64,000 nt of DNA, taken from the NCBI GenBank assembly GCA_020723185.1, contig DYJI01000001.1, forward strand, positions 124,001 to 188,000, read 5' to 3'. The translations under genes were made by a program, and so were the position numbers. The notes under the pieces are model-generated. The model did no database searches. It was not told where the DNA came from and worked only from the letters and a program-made list of their open reading frames with translations. This document shows, one piece after another, positions 28,984 to 38,659 of this stretch; the first letter of the stretch is position 1, and each line of letters begins with the position of its first letter. The DNA is from Sideroxydans lithotrophicus (GTDB lineage: Bacteria > Pseudomonadota > Gammaproteobacteria > Burkholderiales > Gallionellaceae).

Positions 28984-29874
28984 TTATGCGTTCTGCAACT
29001 CTTGCAGGCAGAGCCTCAGGTTGTCCTGCCAGCCGCCGCCGCTTAGACCGAAAGTGCTCAGCAGTCTGTCGCAGGACAAGCGCGAGTTGGCCGGCCGCAC
29101 GGCAGGTGTGGGGTAGTCGCGCGTGGGGATGGGATGCAACGCCGGTTCCGGCCGCGCATTGGCCTGACGCAAAATCTCCTCCGTGAAGCCATACCAGGAA
29201 ACTGCGCCCTCCGAAGTGAGGTGATAGGTGCCGTAAAGCTTTTGCAGTTCGGACGGCGCGCGACCCGGCGCATGCAGTTGCGCAAGCATCTGCGCGGTGA
29301 CTTCGCCCAGCGTGCGGCTCCAGGTGGGGGCACCGATCTGGTCGTCCACGATGCGCAGTTCGCTGCGCTCTTTCGCCAGCTTGAGAATTGTGAGCAGGAA
29401 GTTCTTGCCGCGTGTGCCGTAGACCCAGCTGGTGCGCAGGATGAGGTGTCGACATCCGGCGGCGCGCACCACTTCTTCCCCGGCCAGTTTGGTCCTGCCG
29501 TAGACGCCGAGCGGGTTGGGCACATCGTCTTCGACATAGGGGCCGTCCTTGCGCCCGTCGAACACGTAGTCGGTGGAGTAGTGCACCAGCAGGGCATCGA
29601 GGGCGCGCGCCTCTTCAGCGAACACGCCGGGGGCGATGCCGTTGATGGCCATCGCCAGCTCGGGCTCGGATTCTGCCTTGTCCACTGCGGTATAGGCGGC
29701 GGGGTTGACGATGATGTGCGGCTGCACTTCGCGCACCTTGCGGCGGATGGCTTGCGCGTCGGCGAGGTCGAGGTCTTCCGCGTCGAGTGCGACCACCCTG
29801 CCCAGCGGGGCGAGTGTGCGTTGCAGCTCCCAGCCGACCTGGCCGTTCTTACCGGTGAGCAGGATGGTCCTCAT
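28984..29874 (-). CDS. rfbD: dTDP-4-dehydrorhamnose reductase
   Basis: 296 residues from ATG 29874 (ATGA junction with rfbC; the longer open frame upstream is rfbC in another frame). TILLTGKNGQVGWELQRTL, DYVFDG and GVYGRTKLAGEE (Tyr-x3-Lys) identify RmlD. It reduces dTDP-4-keto-L-rhamnose to dTDP-L-rhamnose with NAD(P)H, the last step of the rhamnose route. Confidence 0.96.
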   Translation of the reverse strand: MRTILLTGKNGQVGWELQRTLAPLGRVVALDAEDLDLADAQAIRRKVREVQPHIIVNPAAYTAVDKAESEPELAMAINGIAPGVFAEEARALDALLVHYSTDYVFDGRKDGPYVEDDVPNPLGVYGRTKLAGEEVVRAAGCRHLILRTSWVYGTRGKNFLLTILKLAKERSELRIVDDQIGAPTWSRTLGEVTAQMLAQLHAPGRAPSELQKLYGTYHLTSEGAVSWYGFTEEILRQANARPEPALHPIPTRDYPTPAVRPANSRLSCDRLLSTFGLSGGGWQDNLRLCLQELQNA

Positions 29875-30419
29875 ACGAAGGTCTCCGCTTCCCGGAACGG
29901 TTTGCCTTGCTGATCTTTGGTGGAGAGCTGCGGAACGATACCTTCCAGATGCCAGTCTATTGCCAGATCGGGGTCGTCCCACTTGATGCAGCGCTCGTGC
30001 TCGGGTGCCCAGTAGTCGGTCGTCTTGTAGAGGAAGTCGGCACTCTCCGAGAGCACCACGAAGCCGTGGCCGAATCCGGGCGGAATCCACAGCTGGCGAT
30101 TGTTCTCTTCGCTCAGCTCAATCCCTCGCCACTTTCCGAATGTCTTCGAAGAGCGGCGCAAGTCTACGGCCACGTCGAACACCTTACCGCGCACCACACG
30201 CACCAGTTTTCCCTGCGGCTGTTTGATCTGGTAATGCAGGCCGCGCAGCACGCCTTGCGAGGAGCGAGAGTGATTATCCTGGACAAACTCTGCTTCGATA
30301 CCTGAAAGTTCGTAGAACGCTCGTTTGTTGAAACTTTCGTAGAAAAATCCACGGCTGTCTCCGAACACCTTGGGTTCGAGGATCAGCAAGTCGGGAAGCT
30401 CTGTCTGGACGACCTTCAT
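29871..30419 (-). CDS. rfbC: dTDP-4-dehydrorhamnose 3,5-epimerase
   Basis: 182 residues from ATG 30419, the usual RmlC length. EPKVFGDSRGFFYESFN, FVQDNHSRSSQGVLRGLHYQ and WIPPGFGHGFVVLSE contain the catalytic His and the cupin core. Upstream in-frame codons would run into the divergent rfbB promoter region and are not used. It is the first gene of rfbC-rfbD-cysC, divergent from rfbB-rfbA. Confidence 0.96.
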   Translation of the reverse strand: MKVVQTELPDLLILEPKVFGDSRGFFYESFNKRAFYELSGIEAEFVQDNHSRSSQGVLRGLHYQIKQPQGKLVRVVRGKVFDVAVDLRRSSKTFGKWRGIELSEENNRQLWIPPGFGHGFVVLSESADFLYKTTDYWAPEHERCIKWDDPDLAIDWHLEGIVPQLSTKDQQGKPFREAETFV

Positions 30420-30518
30420 ATATCGTTCTCTTTCATGGCCGATGCGAACATGATTGATTATAGCTTGCCTAACTCGCTCCAACTGTCTTAGCCAAGCCGT
30501 TTTCATCAACTGCTCGGC

Positions 30519-30524
30519 TATAAT
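30519..30524 (+). promoter_or_regulatory. Consensus -10 box directly before rfbB
   Basis: A perfect TATAAT ends seven bases before ATG 30532. No convincing -35 is seen at the right spacing, and no ribosome-binding site fits between them, so the transcript may start at or next to the start codon. Confidence 0.6.
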
Positions 30525-30531
30525 GCGCCGC

Positions 30532-31596
30532 ATGAAAACCATCCTAGTCACCGGCGGTGCCGGATTCATTGGCTCTGCCGTCATCCGGCAGTTCATCAAC
30601 GACACCCCGCATCGCGTGGTCAACATCGACAAGCTGACCTATGCCGGCAATCTGCAATCGCTGGCCCCGGTCTCCACCTCCCCGCGCTACGCGTTCGAGA
30701 AAGTGGATATCTGCGACGCGGCCGAAGTGGCGCGCGTGTTCCGCGAGCACCAGCCGGATGCGGTGATGCACCTGGCGGCTGAGTCGCATGTGGACCGCTC
30801 GATCACCGGCCCGGCAGCATTCATCCAGACCAACATCGTCGGCACCTATACCCTGCTGGAAGCGGCGCGCCAGTACTGGAACGGGCTGGATGGCGACAAG
30901 AAGGCCGGCTTCCGCTTCCACCACATCTCGACCGACGAGGTGTATGGCAGCCTGGGCGATGACGGCTTCTTCACCGAGGAGACCGCCTATGAGCCGAACT
31001 CGCCCTATTCCGCGAGCAAGGCATCGAGCGACCATCTGGTGCGCGCCTGGCATCACACCTACGGCCTGCCGGTGGTGACCACCAACTGCTCGAACAACTA
31101 CGGCCCCTATCACTTCCCCGAGAAGCTGATCCCCTTGATGATCCTCAATGCCTGCAATGGCAAGCCGCTGCCCATCTACGGCAAGGGCGACAACATCCGC
31201 GACTGGCTGTATGTGGACGATCATGCACGCGCTCTGCGCACCGTGCTGGAACGCGGCCGGCTGGGCGAGACCTACAACATCGGCGGCTGGAACGAGAAGA
31301 CCAACCTCGAGGTGGTGGATGCGATCTGCGCCATCCTCGACGAACTGCGTCCGCAGGGTGCACCGCATGCGCGCCTGAAGACCTATGTTCCCGACCGTCC
31401 CGGCCACGACAAGCGCTACGCCATCGACGCCGGCAAGATCGAACGCGAACTGGGCTGGAAACCGCTGGAGACTTTCGAGACCGGGCTGCGCAAGACGGTG
31501 GAATGGTATCTGGCGAACGACGACTGGGTGCGCGGCGTGACCAGCGGGGAATACCAGAACTGGGTCGAACAAAACTATACGAACAGGAGCCTCTGA
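30532..31596 (+). CDS. rfbB: dTDP-glucose 4,6-dehydratase
   Basis: 354 residues. [41 protein letters not shown] and [17 protein letters not shown] (Tyr-x3-Lys) are RmlB motifs; [17 protein letters not shown] follows as expected. It forms dTDP-4-keto-6-deoxyglucose. The start is ATG 30532; ATG 30523, nine bases upstream, lies inside the -10 box and is unlikely. The stop overlaps the rfbA start by one base. Confidence 0.97.
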   Translation: MKTILVTGGAGFIGSAVIRQFINDTPHRVVNIDKLTYAGNLQSLAPVSTSPRYAFEKVDICDAAEVARVFREHQPDAVMHLAAESHVDRSITGPAAFIQTNIVGTYTLLEAARQYWNGLDGDKKAGFRFHHISTDEVYGSLGDDGFFTEETAYEPNSPYSASKASSDHLVRAWHHTYGLPVVTTNCSNNYGPYHFPEKLIPLMILNACNGKPLPIYGKGDNIRDWLYVDDHARALRTVLERGRLGETYNIGGWNEKTNLEVVDAICAILDELRPQGAPHARLKTYVPDRPGHDKRYAIDAGKIERELGWKPLETFETGLRKTVEWYLANDDWVRGVTSGEYQNWVEQNYTNRSL

Positions 31597-32468
31597 TGAA
31601 AGGCATCATCCTCGCCGGCGGTTCCGGCACCCGTCTCTATCCGGTGACCTTGCCCGTCTCCAAGCAGCTCTTGCCGATCTACGACAAGCCGATGATCTAC
31701 CACCCGCTGACCACGCTGATGCTGGCAGGGATACGCGACATCCTGATCATCTCCACCCCGCAGGACACGCCGCGTTTCGAGCAGTTGCTGGGCGACGGTT
31801 CGCAGTGGGGAATCAATTTCTCTTATGCAGTGCAGCCTTCGCCGGACGGTCTGGCGCAGGCGTTCATCATCGGCGAGTCGTTCATCGGCAACGATGGCTG
31901 CTCGCTGGTGCTGGGCGACAACATCTTCTACGGCCACAAGTTCGAGGACCTGCTGACCGCCGCCGCGAACAAGACCGAAGGCGGCACCGTGTTCGCCTAT
32001 CACGTGCAGGATCCCGAGCGTTACGGCGTGGTCGATTTCGATGCGCAGGGTCGCGCGCTCAGCATCGAGGAGAAGCCGGTCAAACCCAAGTCCAGCTATG
32101 CCGTGACCGGCCTGTATTTCTACGATAACGACGTGGTCGACATCGCCAAGTCGATCAAACCCTCGGCACGCGGCGAGCTGGAGATCACCACCGTCAACCA
32201 GATCTATCTGGAACAGGGAAAACTGGACGTGCAGGTGATGGGGCGCGGCTATGCCTGGCTGGATACCGGCACGCACGAGTCGCTGCTGGAGGCTTCGATG
32301 TTCATCCAGACGCTGGAAAAACGGCAGGGCCTGAAGATCGCCTGTCCGGAAGAGATCGCCTTCCGCCGCAACTACATCTCGGCCTCGGCTCTGGAAGCGC
32401 TGGCCCAGCCGCTGGCGAAGAACGCATACGGCAAATATCTGCTCGGGCTGCTTAAGGATCGCAGCTAA
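31596..32468 (+). CDS. rfbA: Glucose-1-phosphate thymidylyltransferase
   Basis: 290 residues, standard RmlA length, opening [35 protein letters not shown] and [11 protein letters not shown] hold the sugar and metal sites; [18 protein letters not shown] ends the family pattern. AGGAG lies six bases before the ATG, which overlaps the rfbB stop (TGATG). It makes dTDP-glucose, the entry to dTDP-rhamnose. Confidence 0.97.
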   Translation: MKGIILAGGSGTRLYPVTLPVSKQLLPIYDKPMIYHPLTTLMLAGIRDILIISTPQDTPRFEQLLGDGSQWGINFSYAVQPSPDGLAQAFIIGESFIGNDGCSLVLGDNIFYGHKFEDLLTAAANKTEGGTVFAYHVQDPERYGVVDFDAQGRALSIEEKPVKPKSSYAVTGLYFYDNDVVDIAKSIKPSARGELEITTVNQIYLEQGKLDVQVMGRGYAWLDTGTHESLLEASMFIQTLEKRQGLKIACPEEIAFRRNYISASALEALAQPLAKNAYGKYLLGLLKDRS

Positions 32469-32501
32469 AAACACAGGGCGGCGCATCGCTGCGCCGCCCT
32501 G
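32466..32501 (-). terminator. Rho-independent terminator of the tolC group, hairpin shared with rfbA
   Basis: Perfect hairpin GGGCGGCGCA / TGCGCCGCCC between 32474 and 32501. On the minus strand it is followed by a T-rich tract (32475-32466), a good terminator for tolC. On the plus strand no T-run follows, so for rfbA it is weaker. Confidence 0.8.
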
Positions 32502-32524
32502 CTGTCCCGCCTCACACTCCGCTA

Positions 32525-33823
32525 TCAGTGCAACGCCTGGTTCACCCGCTCCAGATCGGCTTCCTGCAGACTCCCCGCCGCCGCTTTCAGGCGCAGCTGG
32601 CTGACCAGATAGTTGTATTGCGCCTGGTACAGGTCGCGACGTGTCGCGTACATCTGCTGTTGCGCATTGAGCACGTCGAGGCTGGTGCGCACGCCGACTT
32701 CCTGCCCCAGCTTGCTGGCCGCCAGCAGACTCTCGCTTGATTTCAGTGCCTGCCGCAATGCCTGCACCTGGGCGATGCCGGTCGCCACGCCAAGATATGC
32801 CTGACGCGTCTGCACAGCAACGCTGCGGCGAGCATTCTCCAGATCCTGCTTGGCCCTCTCGCGGTTGGCATCTGCCTCGCGCCACTTGGACTGCGTCGCC
32901 CCGCCCTGGAACAGCGGCAGGTTCAGTTGCAGACCGACCGAAGTGCTGCGCGTTTCACCGCAAGTGGTGAAGGCGCAGCCGGTGCTCTTGGCATAGTTGC
33001 CCACCAGATCCAGCGTCGGCAGGTGGCCGCCGCGATTGCGCGATACTTCTTCGTCTGCCAGTTCGTAAGCAGCTTCGGCGATCTTGACCTGCACGTTGTT
33101 GACCATCGCATCCTCCACCCACTTCTGCGCGTCAGCCGGTTCCGGGGCGACCGGGTCGAATCCCGCACCCAGCACGTTCAGTGGCGGGAGATCCGCATTG
33201 ATCAGTTGCTGCAGATCGCGGCGCTTTACTTCCAGGTCACTTGCGGCAGCAAGCTCCTGCGCCAGGATCAGGTCATAGCGGGCTTGTGCTTCGTAGGTAT
33301 CGGTGATGGTGGCCGTACCCACTTCGAAGTTGCGTCTGGCCTGTTCCAGTTGCTGCGCTATGGCGGATTTCTGCGCGGCGATCAACTGCACCGTGTCCTG
33401 AGCGATCAGTACGTCGAAATAGGCTTGCGCGCTGCGCAGGATGACGTCCTGCTGCGCGGCTTTGAACTGCGCGTCGGAGATGGCGACCTGCAGTTCGGAC
33501 TGGTTGTACATGGCCCAGTTCTGCTCGCGGAACAGCGGCTGCGTGACCGTCACGCTATAGCCGTGGCTGTTGTATTTGTTGGCACCGTAGGGTGCGTTCA
33601 CATCGTTGTATGCGGTATTGGCATTCAGATTGACGCTGGGCATCAGCAGCGCACGACCCTGGCTCATTTTTTCCTGCCCGGCCTGCTGCGCCGCGCGCGC
33701 CGCCGCGAACACTGCGTCCTGCGTCTGGGCGGCGCGGTAGATGTCTATCAGATCGGCCGCCGAAGCCGGCGCGGCAAACACTGTGGCCAGCATCGCGCTC
33801 AATAGGGTTCTGGACGGTTTCAT
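32525..33823 (-). CDS. tolC: TolC family outer-membrane efflux protein
   Basis: 432 residues from ATG 33823. A signal peptide ends near PASA-AD (residues 21-23), then two OEP repeats with long alternating helices: DLIDIYRAAQTQDAVFAAAR starts the first, NLPLFQGGATQSKWREA and TSLDVLNAQQQMYATRRDL lie in the second. It forms the outer-membrane channel of a tripartite pump. GGAG lies seven bases before the ATG. The MFP and RND genes are upstream on the same strand, with pcm between. Confidence 0.94.
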   Translation of the reverse strand: MKPSRTLLSAMLATVFAAPASAADLIDIYRAAQTQDAVFAAARAAQQAGQEKMSQGRALLMPSVNLNANTAYNDVNAPYGANKYNSHGYSVTVTQPLFREQNWAMYNQSELQVAISDAQFKAAQQDVILRSAQAYFDVLIAQDTVQLIAAQKSAIAQQLEQARRNFEVGTATITDTYEAQARYDLILAQELAAASDLEVKRRDLQQLINADLPPLNVLGAGFDPVAPEPADAQKWVEDAMVNNVQVKIAEAAYELADEEVSRNRGGHLPTLDLVGNYAKSTGCAFTTCGETRSTSVGLQLNLPLFQGGATQSKWREADANRERAKQDLENARRSVAVQTRQAYLGVATGIAQVQALRQALKSSESLLAASKLGQEVGVRTSLDVLNAQQQMYATRRDLYQAQYNYLVSQLRLKAAAGSLQEADLERVNQALH

Positions 33824-33838
33824 GAGGCACTCCATTAG

Positions 33839-33860
33839 AATATTAGAAATGGCTAATATT
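33839..33860. promoter_or_regulatory. Inverted repeat upstream of tolC
   Basis: Perfect eight-base arms AATATTAG and CTAATATT separated by six bases, 15 bases upstream of the tolC start codon. The AT-rich palindrome could be a repressor site or a mRNA hairpin controlling tolC; no protein is assigned. Confidence 0.5.
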
Positions 33861-33904
33861 AAACGCTTACCCCAAGTGAGGCAAGCGTGTGTAGCGATCG
33901 GACT

Positions 33905-34555
33905 TCAGAATACGAAACGTTGCGGCTGTGTCGCGTTGCGCAGCGGTGCCACGACCGTCTCAAACAGTTGTTTTGTTTCGAAGGAATCGGCACCGGTGCG
34001 TGTGATGAGTTGCGCTCGCATCGCCGGTGCATCACCGACGATGGCGAACAAACGTCCGCCGACCTTCAGTTGCTGCTTGTAGGCTTCCGGCAGCACCGGC
34101 ACTGATCCGGTCAGCATGATCGCATCATATTCAGCCTCGCCCCATCCCTGTGCGGCATCGCCCACCTGCAGCGTGACATTGTCGATGTTGTGCGTCGCCA
34201 GATTGCGCGCGGCGGCAGCGCTCAGTTCCGGCTCGATCTCCACGCTGGTCACCTGCGCGGACAGGCGCGCCAGCAGGGCGGTCAGGTGACCGCTGCCGGT
34301 GCCGATCTCCAGTACGTTGTCGGTCGGTCGCAGCGCCAGCGCCTGCACCGCGCGCGCCTCGATCTTGGGTTGCCACATGCTTGCGCCGTGTCCCAGCGCG
34401 ATCTCGGTATCGGCAAAAGCCAACCCTTTGCTGTCCGCCGGTACGAACTGTTCGCGGCGCACCACCTTCAGCAGTTCCAGGACGCGGGGATCGAGCACAT
34501 CCCACGGGCGGATCTGTTGCTCGATCATGTTGAAGCGTGCTTGTTCCAGATTCAT
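33905..34555 (-). CDS. pcm: Protein-L-isoaspartate O-methyltransferase
   Basis: 216 residues, Rossmann methyltransferase. NMIEQQIRPWDVLD opens the protein, VLEIGTGSGHLTALLA is the SAM-binding motif I, VTSVEIEPEL motif II and IMLTGSVPVLPEA the later strand. This family repairs isoaspartyl residues; in many betaproteobacteria a member sits before tolC. Motif order is complete. It has its own promoter overlapping the end of the RND gene. Confidence 0.9.
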   Translation of the reverse strand: MNLEQARFNMIEQQIRPWDVLDPRVLELLKVVRREQFVPADSKGLAFADTEIALGHGASMWQPKIEARAVQALALRPTDNVLEIGTGSGHLTALLARLSAQVTSVEIEPELSAAAARNLATHNIDNVTLQVGDAAQGWGEAEYDAIMLTGSVPVLPEAYKQQLKVGGRLFAIVGDAPAMRAQLITRTGADSFETKQLFETVVAPLRNATQPQRFVF

Positions 34556-34606
34556 TACTCTCTCTCCTTGTCCATTATCGCCGTCCGATGGGCCATATCG
34601 CGCGGG

Positions 34607-34635
34607 AGTATAACAACACCCCCAGGCACCCTCAA
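34607..34635 (-). promoter_or_regulatory. Sigma-70 promoter for pcm-tolC
   Basis: Minus-strand TTGAGG (34635-34630), 17-base spacer, TATACT (34612-34607), 52 bases before the pcm start. The -35 overlaps the stop codon of the RND gene. Confidence 0.6.
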
Positions 34636-37600
34636 CCTGCCTTTGCCTCGCTTGCGGTTGCCGGATACCTACGCAGCCTGTTCACCATCCTGAGCATCCA
34701 CTGGATGGCGTCGTCCACATAGGTGAACACCACCGGGATCACCAGCAGGCTGAGGAAGGTGGAGGTGATCAGGCCGCCGATCACCACGATCGCCATCGGC
34801 GAGCGGAAGCTGGGATCGACGCCGATACCCAGTGCCACCGGCATCATGCCTGCGCCCATCGCCAGCGTGGTCATCACGATGGGGCGCGCGCGCTTCTTGC
34901 AGGCGTCGAGCAGCGCCTCCGCCCGGTTCATGCCGCGTTCGCGGCGCGACACGATGGCGTATTCCACCAGCAGGATGGAGTTCTTGGTGGCGATACCCAT
35001 CAGCATGATCAGACCGATCATGGACGGCATGGACAGCGCGGTATGCGTGATGAACAGCGCAAGGAACGCGCCCGGCACCGACAGCACCAGCGCCGCCAGT
35101 ATGGTGGTCGGCTGCATGAAGTCCTTGAACAGCAGCACCAACACGATGTAGATGCACAGCACGCCGGTCAGCATAGCCAGGCTGAAGCTCTGGAACAGTT
35201 CGCCCATCGCCTCCGCGTCGCCCACCGTCGCCACGCTCACCCCCTGTGGAAGGTCCTTCAGGCTGGGCAAGGCCAGCGCTCGGGCCTCCACCTCGCCCAA
35301 CGGCTGCTGGTTGAGCTCGATCTCGAAGTTGATGTTGCGCATGCGGTCATAGCGGTCGATCTCGGACGGCCCGCTCTCTATGCTCAAGTCGGCCACATTG
35401 CCCAGCATCACCGGTCCGCGCGCACCCGGCACCACCAGACGTGACAGCAGATCGATATCCTGCCGCGCATCTGGACGCAGCTTCACCACCACCGGGATCT
35501 GTCGGTCCGACAGATTGAGCTTGGCCAGCGACTGGTCGTAATCTCCCGCCGTAGCGATGCGCAGGGTGTCCGCGATGGCCGCCGTGGTAACTCCGAGGTC
35601 GGCGGCGCGCGCGAAGTCAGGCCTCACCACCAGCTCCGGACGCACCAGGCTGGAAGTCGAGGTGACGTTGCCGATGCCGGGGATGGTGCGCAACTCGCGC
35701 ATCACCTTCTGCGCATGCTCGCCCAATACCTGGCCGTTCTCGCCGGCCAGCACCAGGATGTATTTGTCGTTGGAGCCGCCCAGGCCGACTTTGACGCGCA
35801 CGCCCGGCAGCACCTGCAAGGCCTCGCGCAGCTGGCTCTCGATGTCCTGTTTTTTGATCTCGCGCTGCTGGCGCGGCGTGAAATTGAGGGTCAGCACTGC
35901 CTTGCGCACATCGGCCGCTCCCTGTGGCGCGAACGGGTCGCCACCCGCGCTGCCGCCGCCGATGGCGGTATATATCAGCTTCACGTGCGGGTTCTGCGCC
36001 ACGATCTCGCGCGTGCGTTCCGCCATACGGTAAGTCTGATCGAAAGTGCTGCCAGGCGGCAGGGTGATGGTCACCTGCGACTGCGACAGGTCGTCCGGCG
36101 GGATGAATCCGGTCGGCAGCAGCGGCACCAGCGCGAACGATCCGAAGAAGAACACCGCTGCACCGACCAGAGTCAGTACACGGTGCCTGAGACAGAACGC
36201 GGCCCACTTGAGGTATAGCGTGATCCAGCCGGGCAGCGCGTGCGACACGCGCGGCCGCAGGATGTAGGCCGACATCATCGGTGTCAGCATACGCGCCACC
36301 ACCAGCGAGAAGAACACCGCGATAGCCGCAGTCCAGCCGAACTGCACGAAGAATTTGCCCGGCACGCCGCTCATGAACGCGGTCGGCAGAAACACCGCGA
36401 TCAGCGTGAAAGTGGTGGCGATCACCGCCAGCCCGATCTCATCCGCCGCCTCCATCGCCGCCTCGTAGGGCGTCTTGCCCATCTCGAGATGGCGCATGAT
36501 GTTCTCGATCTCGACGATGGCATCGTCCACCAGCACGCCGACCACTAGCGACAGCGACAGCAATGTCACCACGTTGATGGAGAAACCCATGAAATACATG
36601 ACGGCGAAGGTCGGGATCACCGCCAGCGGCAAGGCGGTCGCCGCGACCACGGTGGCGCGCACGTTGCGCAAAAAGGCCAGTACCACCAGCACCGCCAGCG
36701 CCGCGCCCTCGTACAGCAGGTTCATCGATCCGACGTAGTTCTCTTCTACCGGGTCGACGAAGTTGAACGCTTCCGTGATCTCGATATCAGGATGGTCGGC
36801 GCGCAGTTTGTCCAGCACCCTGACCACCCCCTCAGCCACCTCGACCTCGCCGTAGCCGCGCGAGCGGCTGATCTCGAAGCCCACCACATCGCGTCCGTCG
36901 AGCAGGGCCGCGCTGCGCCGCTCGGCGATGGTGTCGCTGACCGTCGCCACCTGGTCCAACCGGATATGCCGTCCGTCCGCCAGCACCACTTCGATCTTCG
37001 CCATCTCTTCCGCAGTCTGGACCGTGGCGATGGTGCGTACAGATTGTTCCATGCCGCCGATGTCAGAGCGGCCACCGGACGCTTCCTGCTGGATCAGGCG
37101 CAACTGCTGCGACACTTCGGAGGCTGTCGCATCCAGCGCCAGCAATTTTGCAGGGTCGAGCTCCACGCTGACCTGTCGCGTCACACCACCCACACGCGCC
37201 ACTGCGCCCACACCGCGTACTGACAACAGTGACTTGGTCACCGCATTGTCCACGAACCACGACAACTGCTCTTCACTCATGCTGGGCGAAGATATGGTGT
37301 ACGTCAGGATCGGCAACCCAGCCAGCTCCACCTTGGCCACCGTCGGGTCACGCAGGTCGCGCGGCAGGTCGGCGCGCACTCGCGTCACAGCAGCACGCAC
37401 ATCGTCTACCGCTTCCTGCGTGCCTTTTTCAAGGCGGAATTCGGCTGTGATGATCACCGTGCCGTCCTGTACCTTGGTGTACAGATGTTTCAGCCCCTGC
37501 GTGTTGGCGAGCGAGTTCTCCAGCTTGCGCGCCACCTCGGTCTCCATCTGCGCCGGCGAAGCACCGGGCAAGGAGGCCGTCACGGTCACCGTCGGCAGGT

Positions 37601-37721
37601 CGATGTCGGGGAACTGCTGGATCTTCATGGCCTTGAAGCCCATGATCCCCATCAGCGTGAGCATGATGAAGGCGAGGATCGCTGGCGTCGGATTGCGTAT
37701 AGACCAAGATGAGACGTTCAT
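34632..37721 (-). CDS. RND family efflux pump, inner-membrane transporter
   Basis: 1029 residues, normal length for AcrB/HAE-1 pumps. The N-terminal helix SIRNPTPAILAFIML is followed by FPDIDLPTVTVTASLPGASP of the porter domain. GVLVDDAIVEIENIMRH carries the paired aspartates of TM4 used in proton transfer, and a second set of six helices ends with GIATKNSILLVEYA. It exports hydrophobic compounds with the MFP encoded two bases upstream and the TolC encoded downstream. Substrate unknown. Confidence 0.96.
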   Translation of the reverse strand: MNVSSWSIRNPTPAILAFIMLTLMGIMGFKAMKIQQFPDIDLPTVTVTASLPGASPAQMETEVARKLENSLANTQGLKHLYTKVQDGTVIITAEFRLEKGTQEAVDDVRAAVTRVRADLPRDLRDPTVAKVELAGLPILTYTISSPSMSEEQLSWFVDNAVTKSLLSVRGVGAVARVGGVTRQVSVELDPAKLLALDATASEVSQQLRLIQQEASGGRSDIGGMEQSVRTIATVQTAEEMAKIEVVLADGRHIRLDQVATVSDTIAERRSAALLDGRDVVGFEISRSRGYGEVEVAEGVVRVLDKLRADHPDIEITEAFNFVDPVEENYVGSMNLLYEGAALAVLVVLAFLRNVRATVVAATALPLAVIPTFAVMYFMGFSINVVTLLSLSLVVGVLVDDAIVEIENIMRHLEMGKTPYEAAMEAADEIGLAVIATTFTLIAVFLPTAFMSGVPGKFFVQFGWTAAIAVFFSLVVARMLTPMMSAYILRPRVSHALPGWITLYLKWAAFCLRHRVLTLVGAAVFFFGSFALVPLLPTGFIPPDDLSQSQVTITLPPGSTFDQTYRMAERTREIVAQNPHVKLIYTAIGGGSAGGDPFAPQGAADVRKAVLTLNFTPRQQREIKKQDIESQLREALQVLPGVRVKVGLGGSNDKYILVLAGENGQVLGEHAQKVMRELRTIPGIGNVTSTSSLVRPELVVRPDFARAADLGVTTAAIADTLRIATAGDYDQSLAKLNLSDRQIPVVVKLRPDARQDIDLLSRLVVPGARGPVMLGNVADLSIESGPSEIDRYDRMRNINFEIELNQQPLGEVEARALALPSLKDLPQGVSVATVGDAEAMGELFQSFSLAMLTGVLCIYIVLVLLFKDFMQPTTILAALVLSVPGAFLALFITHTALSMPSMIGLIMLMGIATKNSILLVEYAIVSRRERGMNRAEALLDACKKRARPIVMTTLAMGAGMMPVALGIGVDPSFRSPMAIVVIGGLITSTFLSLLVIPVVFTYVDDAIQWMLRMVNRLRRYPATASEAKAG

Positions 37722-37723
37722 GC

Positions 37724-38659
37724 TTATTCCTTCACCACGCGCACCAGATCACCTTCGGTCAGGAACGCTCCGCCGCTTTCCACCACCGGTACATTGGCCT
37801 GCAAGCCTTTACTGATCTCGATACGCGCTTCCTTGCGCTGGCCGATCTCGACCGCGCGCTCGTGCACGCGACCTTCCGCATCGACCTCGAGCACATGACT
37901 CTGGCTGCCGCGTTGCAGCACGGCACTGGCCGGCAGCCAGCGTACCTTGCGCGCGCCGCTTACATCGAATGTGCCGCGCGCGAAGGCGCCTGCTATCACG
38001 CCGTTGCTGTCGTCCAGCGACACCAGCGCATAGCCGTAGCGCGTATTCGGATCGACCGACGGCGAGATGGCGCGCACGTTACCGCTCAGGGTGCGCCCGC
38101 CGACCAGCATCACGCGCGCCTTCATACCGCGACGCAAGCGCATCAGCTCATCCGCCGTCAGTTCCGCGCGCCATTCCAGACGTCCCTTGCGGATCAGACG
38201 GAACAGTTCTGAACCGGCCTGCGGCATGGAACCCACATTGGCACTGGCGGATGAGATCACCCCGTCGTCCGGTGCGAGGATCTTTCCCTGAGGGGATCCG
38301 TCGTCATCGCGCAGGATCGCGTTATCCAGCGTCGCCAATACTTCGCCGCGACGCACACGGTCACCGATGCTGACCTTGACCTCGGCGATGCGCACGCCTT
38401 GCAGTTGCGAACCGATGATGGCTTCCTGCCAGGGCAGGATGCTGCCGTTGGCGGACAGGGTCTCGGCCCACTTGTCTTCGCGCAACACCGCCGTGCGCAC
38501 CGTCAGGGCCGGGCGACCGGTCGCCGCTGCAGCCGGCGTCGCGCCGTCTTCCGCCGCGCTGTGGCCGCCGAACCAGAGGATCCCGCCGCCGATGAGCAGC
38601 GCCGAACCCGCCAGTTTGGCGAGCTGCGCCTTGTTGTCGAGGAGTCGTGTCTTCATCAT
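37724..38659 (-). CDS. RND membrane fusion protein lacking the alpha-hairpin
   Basis: 311 residues from ATG 38659 (ATGA with the tetR stop). One N-terminal hydrophobic segment (residues 17-32), then a lipoyl domain split in the usual way: VRIAEVKVSIGDRVRRGEVL is the first half, ILAPDDGVISSASANVG the second. In AcrA-type proteins a long helical hairpin lies between; here only about 15 residues (112-126) do. Beta-barrel and membrane-proximal domains follow. The reading frame is intact, so this looks like a natural short form. Borrelia BesA is a known hairpin-less example. Confidence 0.92.
   Translation of the reverse strand: MMKTRLLDNKAQLAKLAGSALLIGGGILWFGGHSAAEDGATPAAAATGRPALTVRTAVLREDKWAETLSANGSILPWQEAIIGSQLQGVRIAEVKVSIGDRVRRGEVLATLDNAILRDDDGSPQGKILAPDDGVISSASANVGSMPQAGSELFRLIRKGRLEWRAELTADELMRLRRGMKARVMLVGGRTLSGNVRAISPSVDPNTRYGYALVSLDDSNGVIAGAFARGTFDVSGARKVRWLPASAVLQRGSQSHVLEVDAEGRVHERAVEIGQRKEARIEISKGLQANVPVVESGGAFLTEGDLVRVVKE

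Noticed and set aside
31575..32885. 436-codon minus-strand frame across rfbA and the terminator
   Set aside because: It crosses the rfbA gene and a strong hairpin and has a composition typical of antisense reading.
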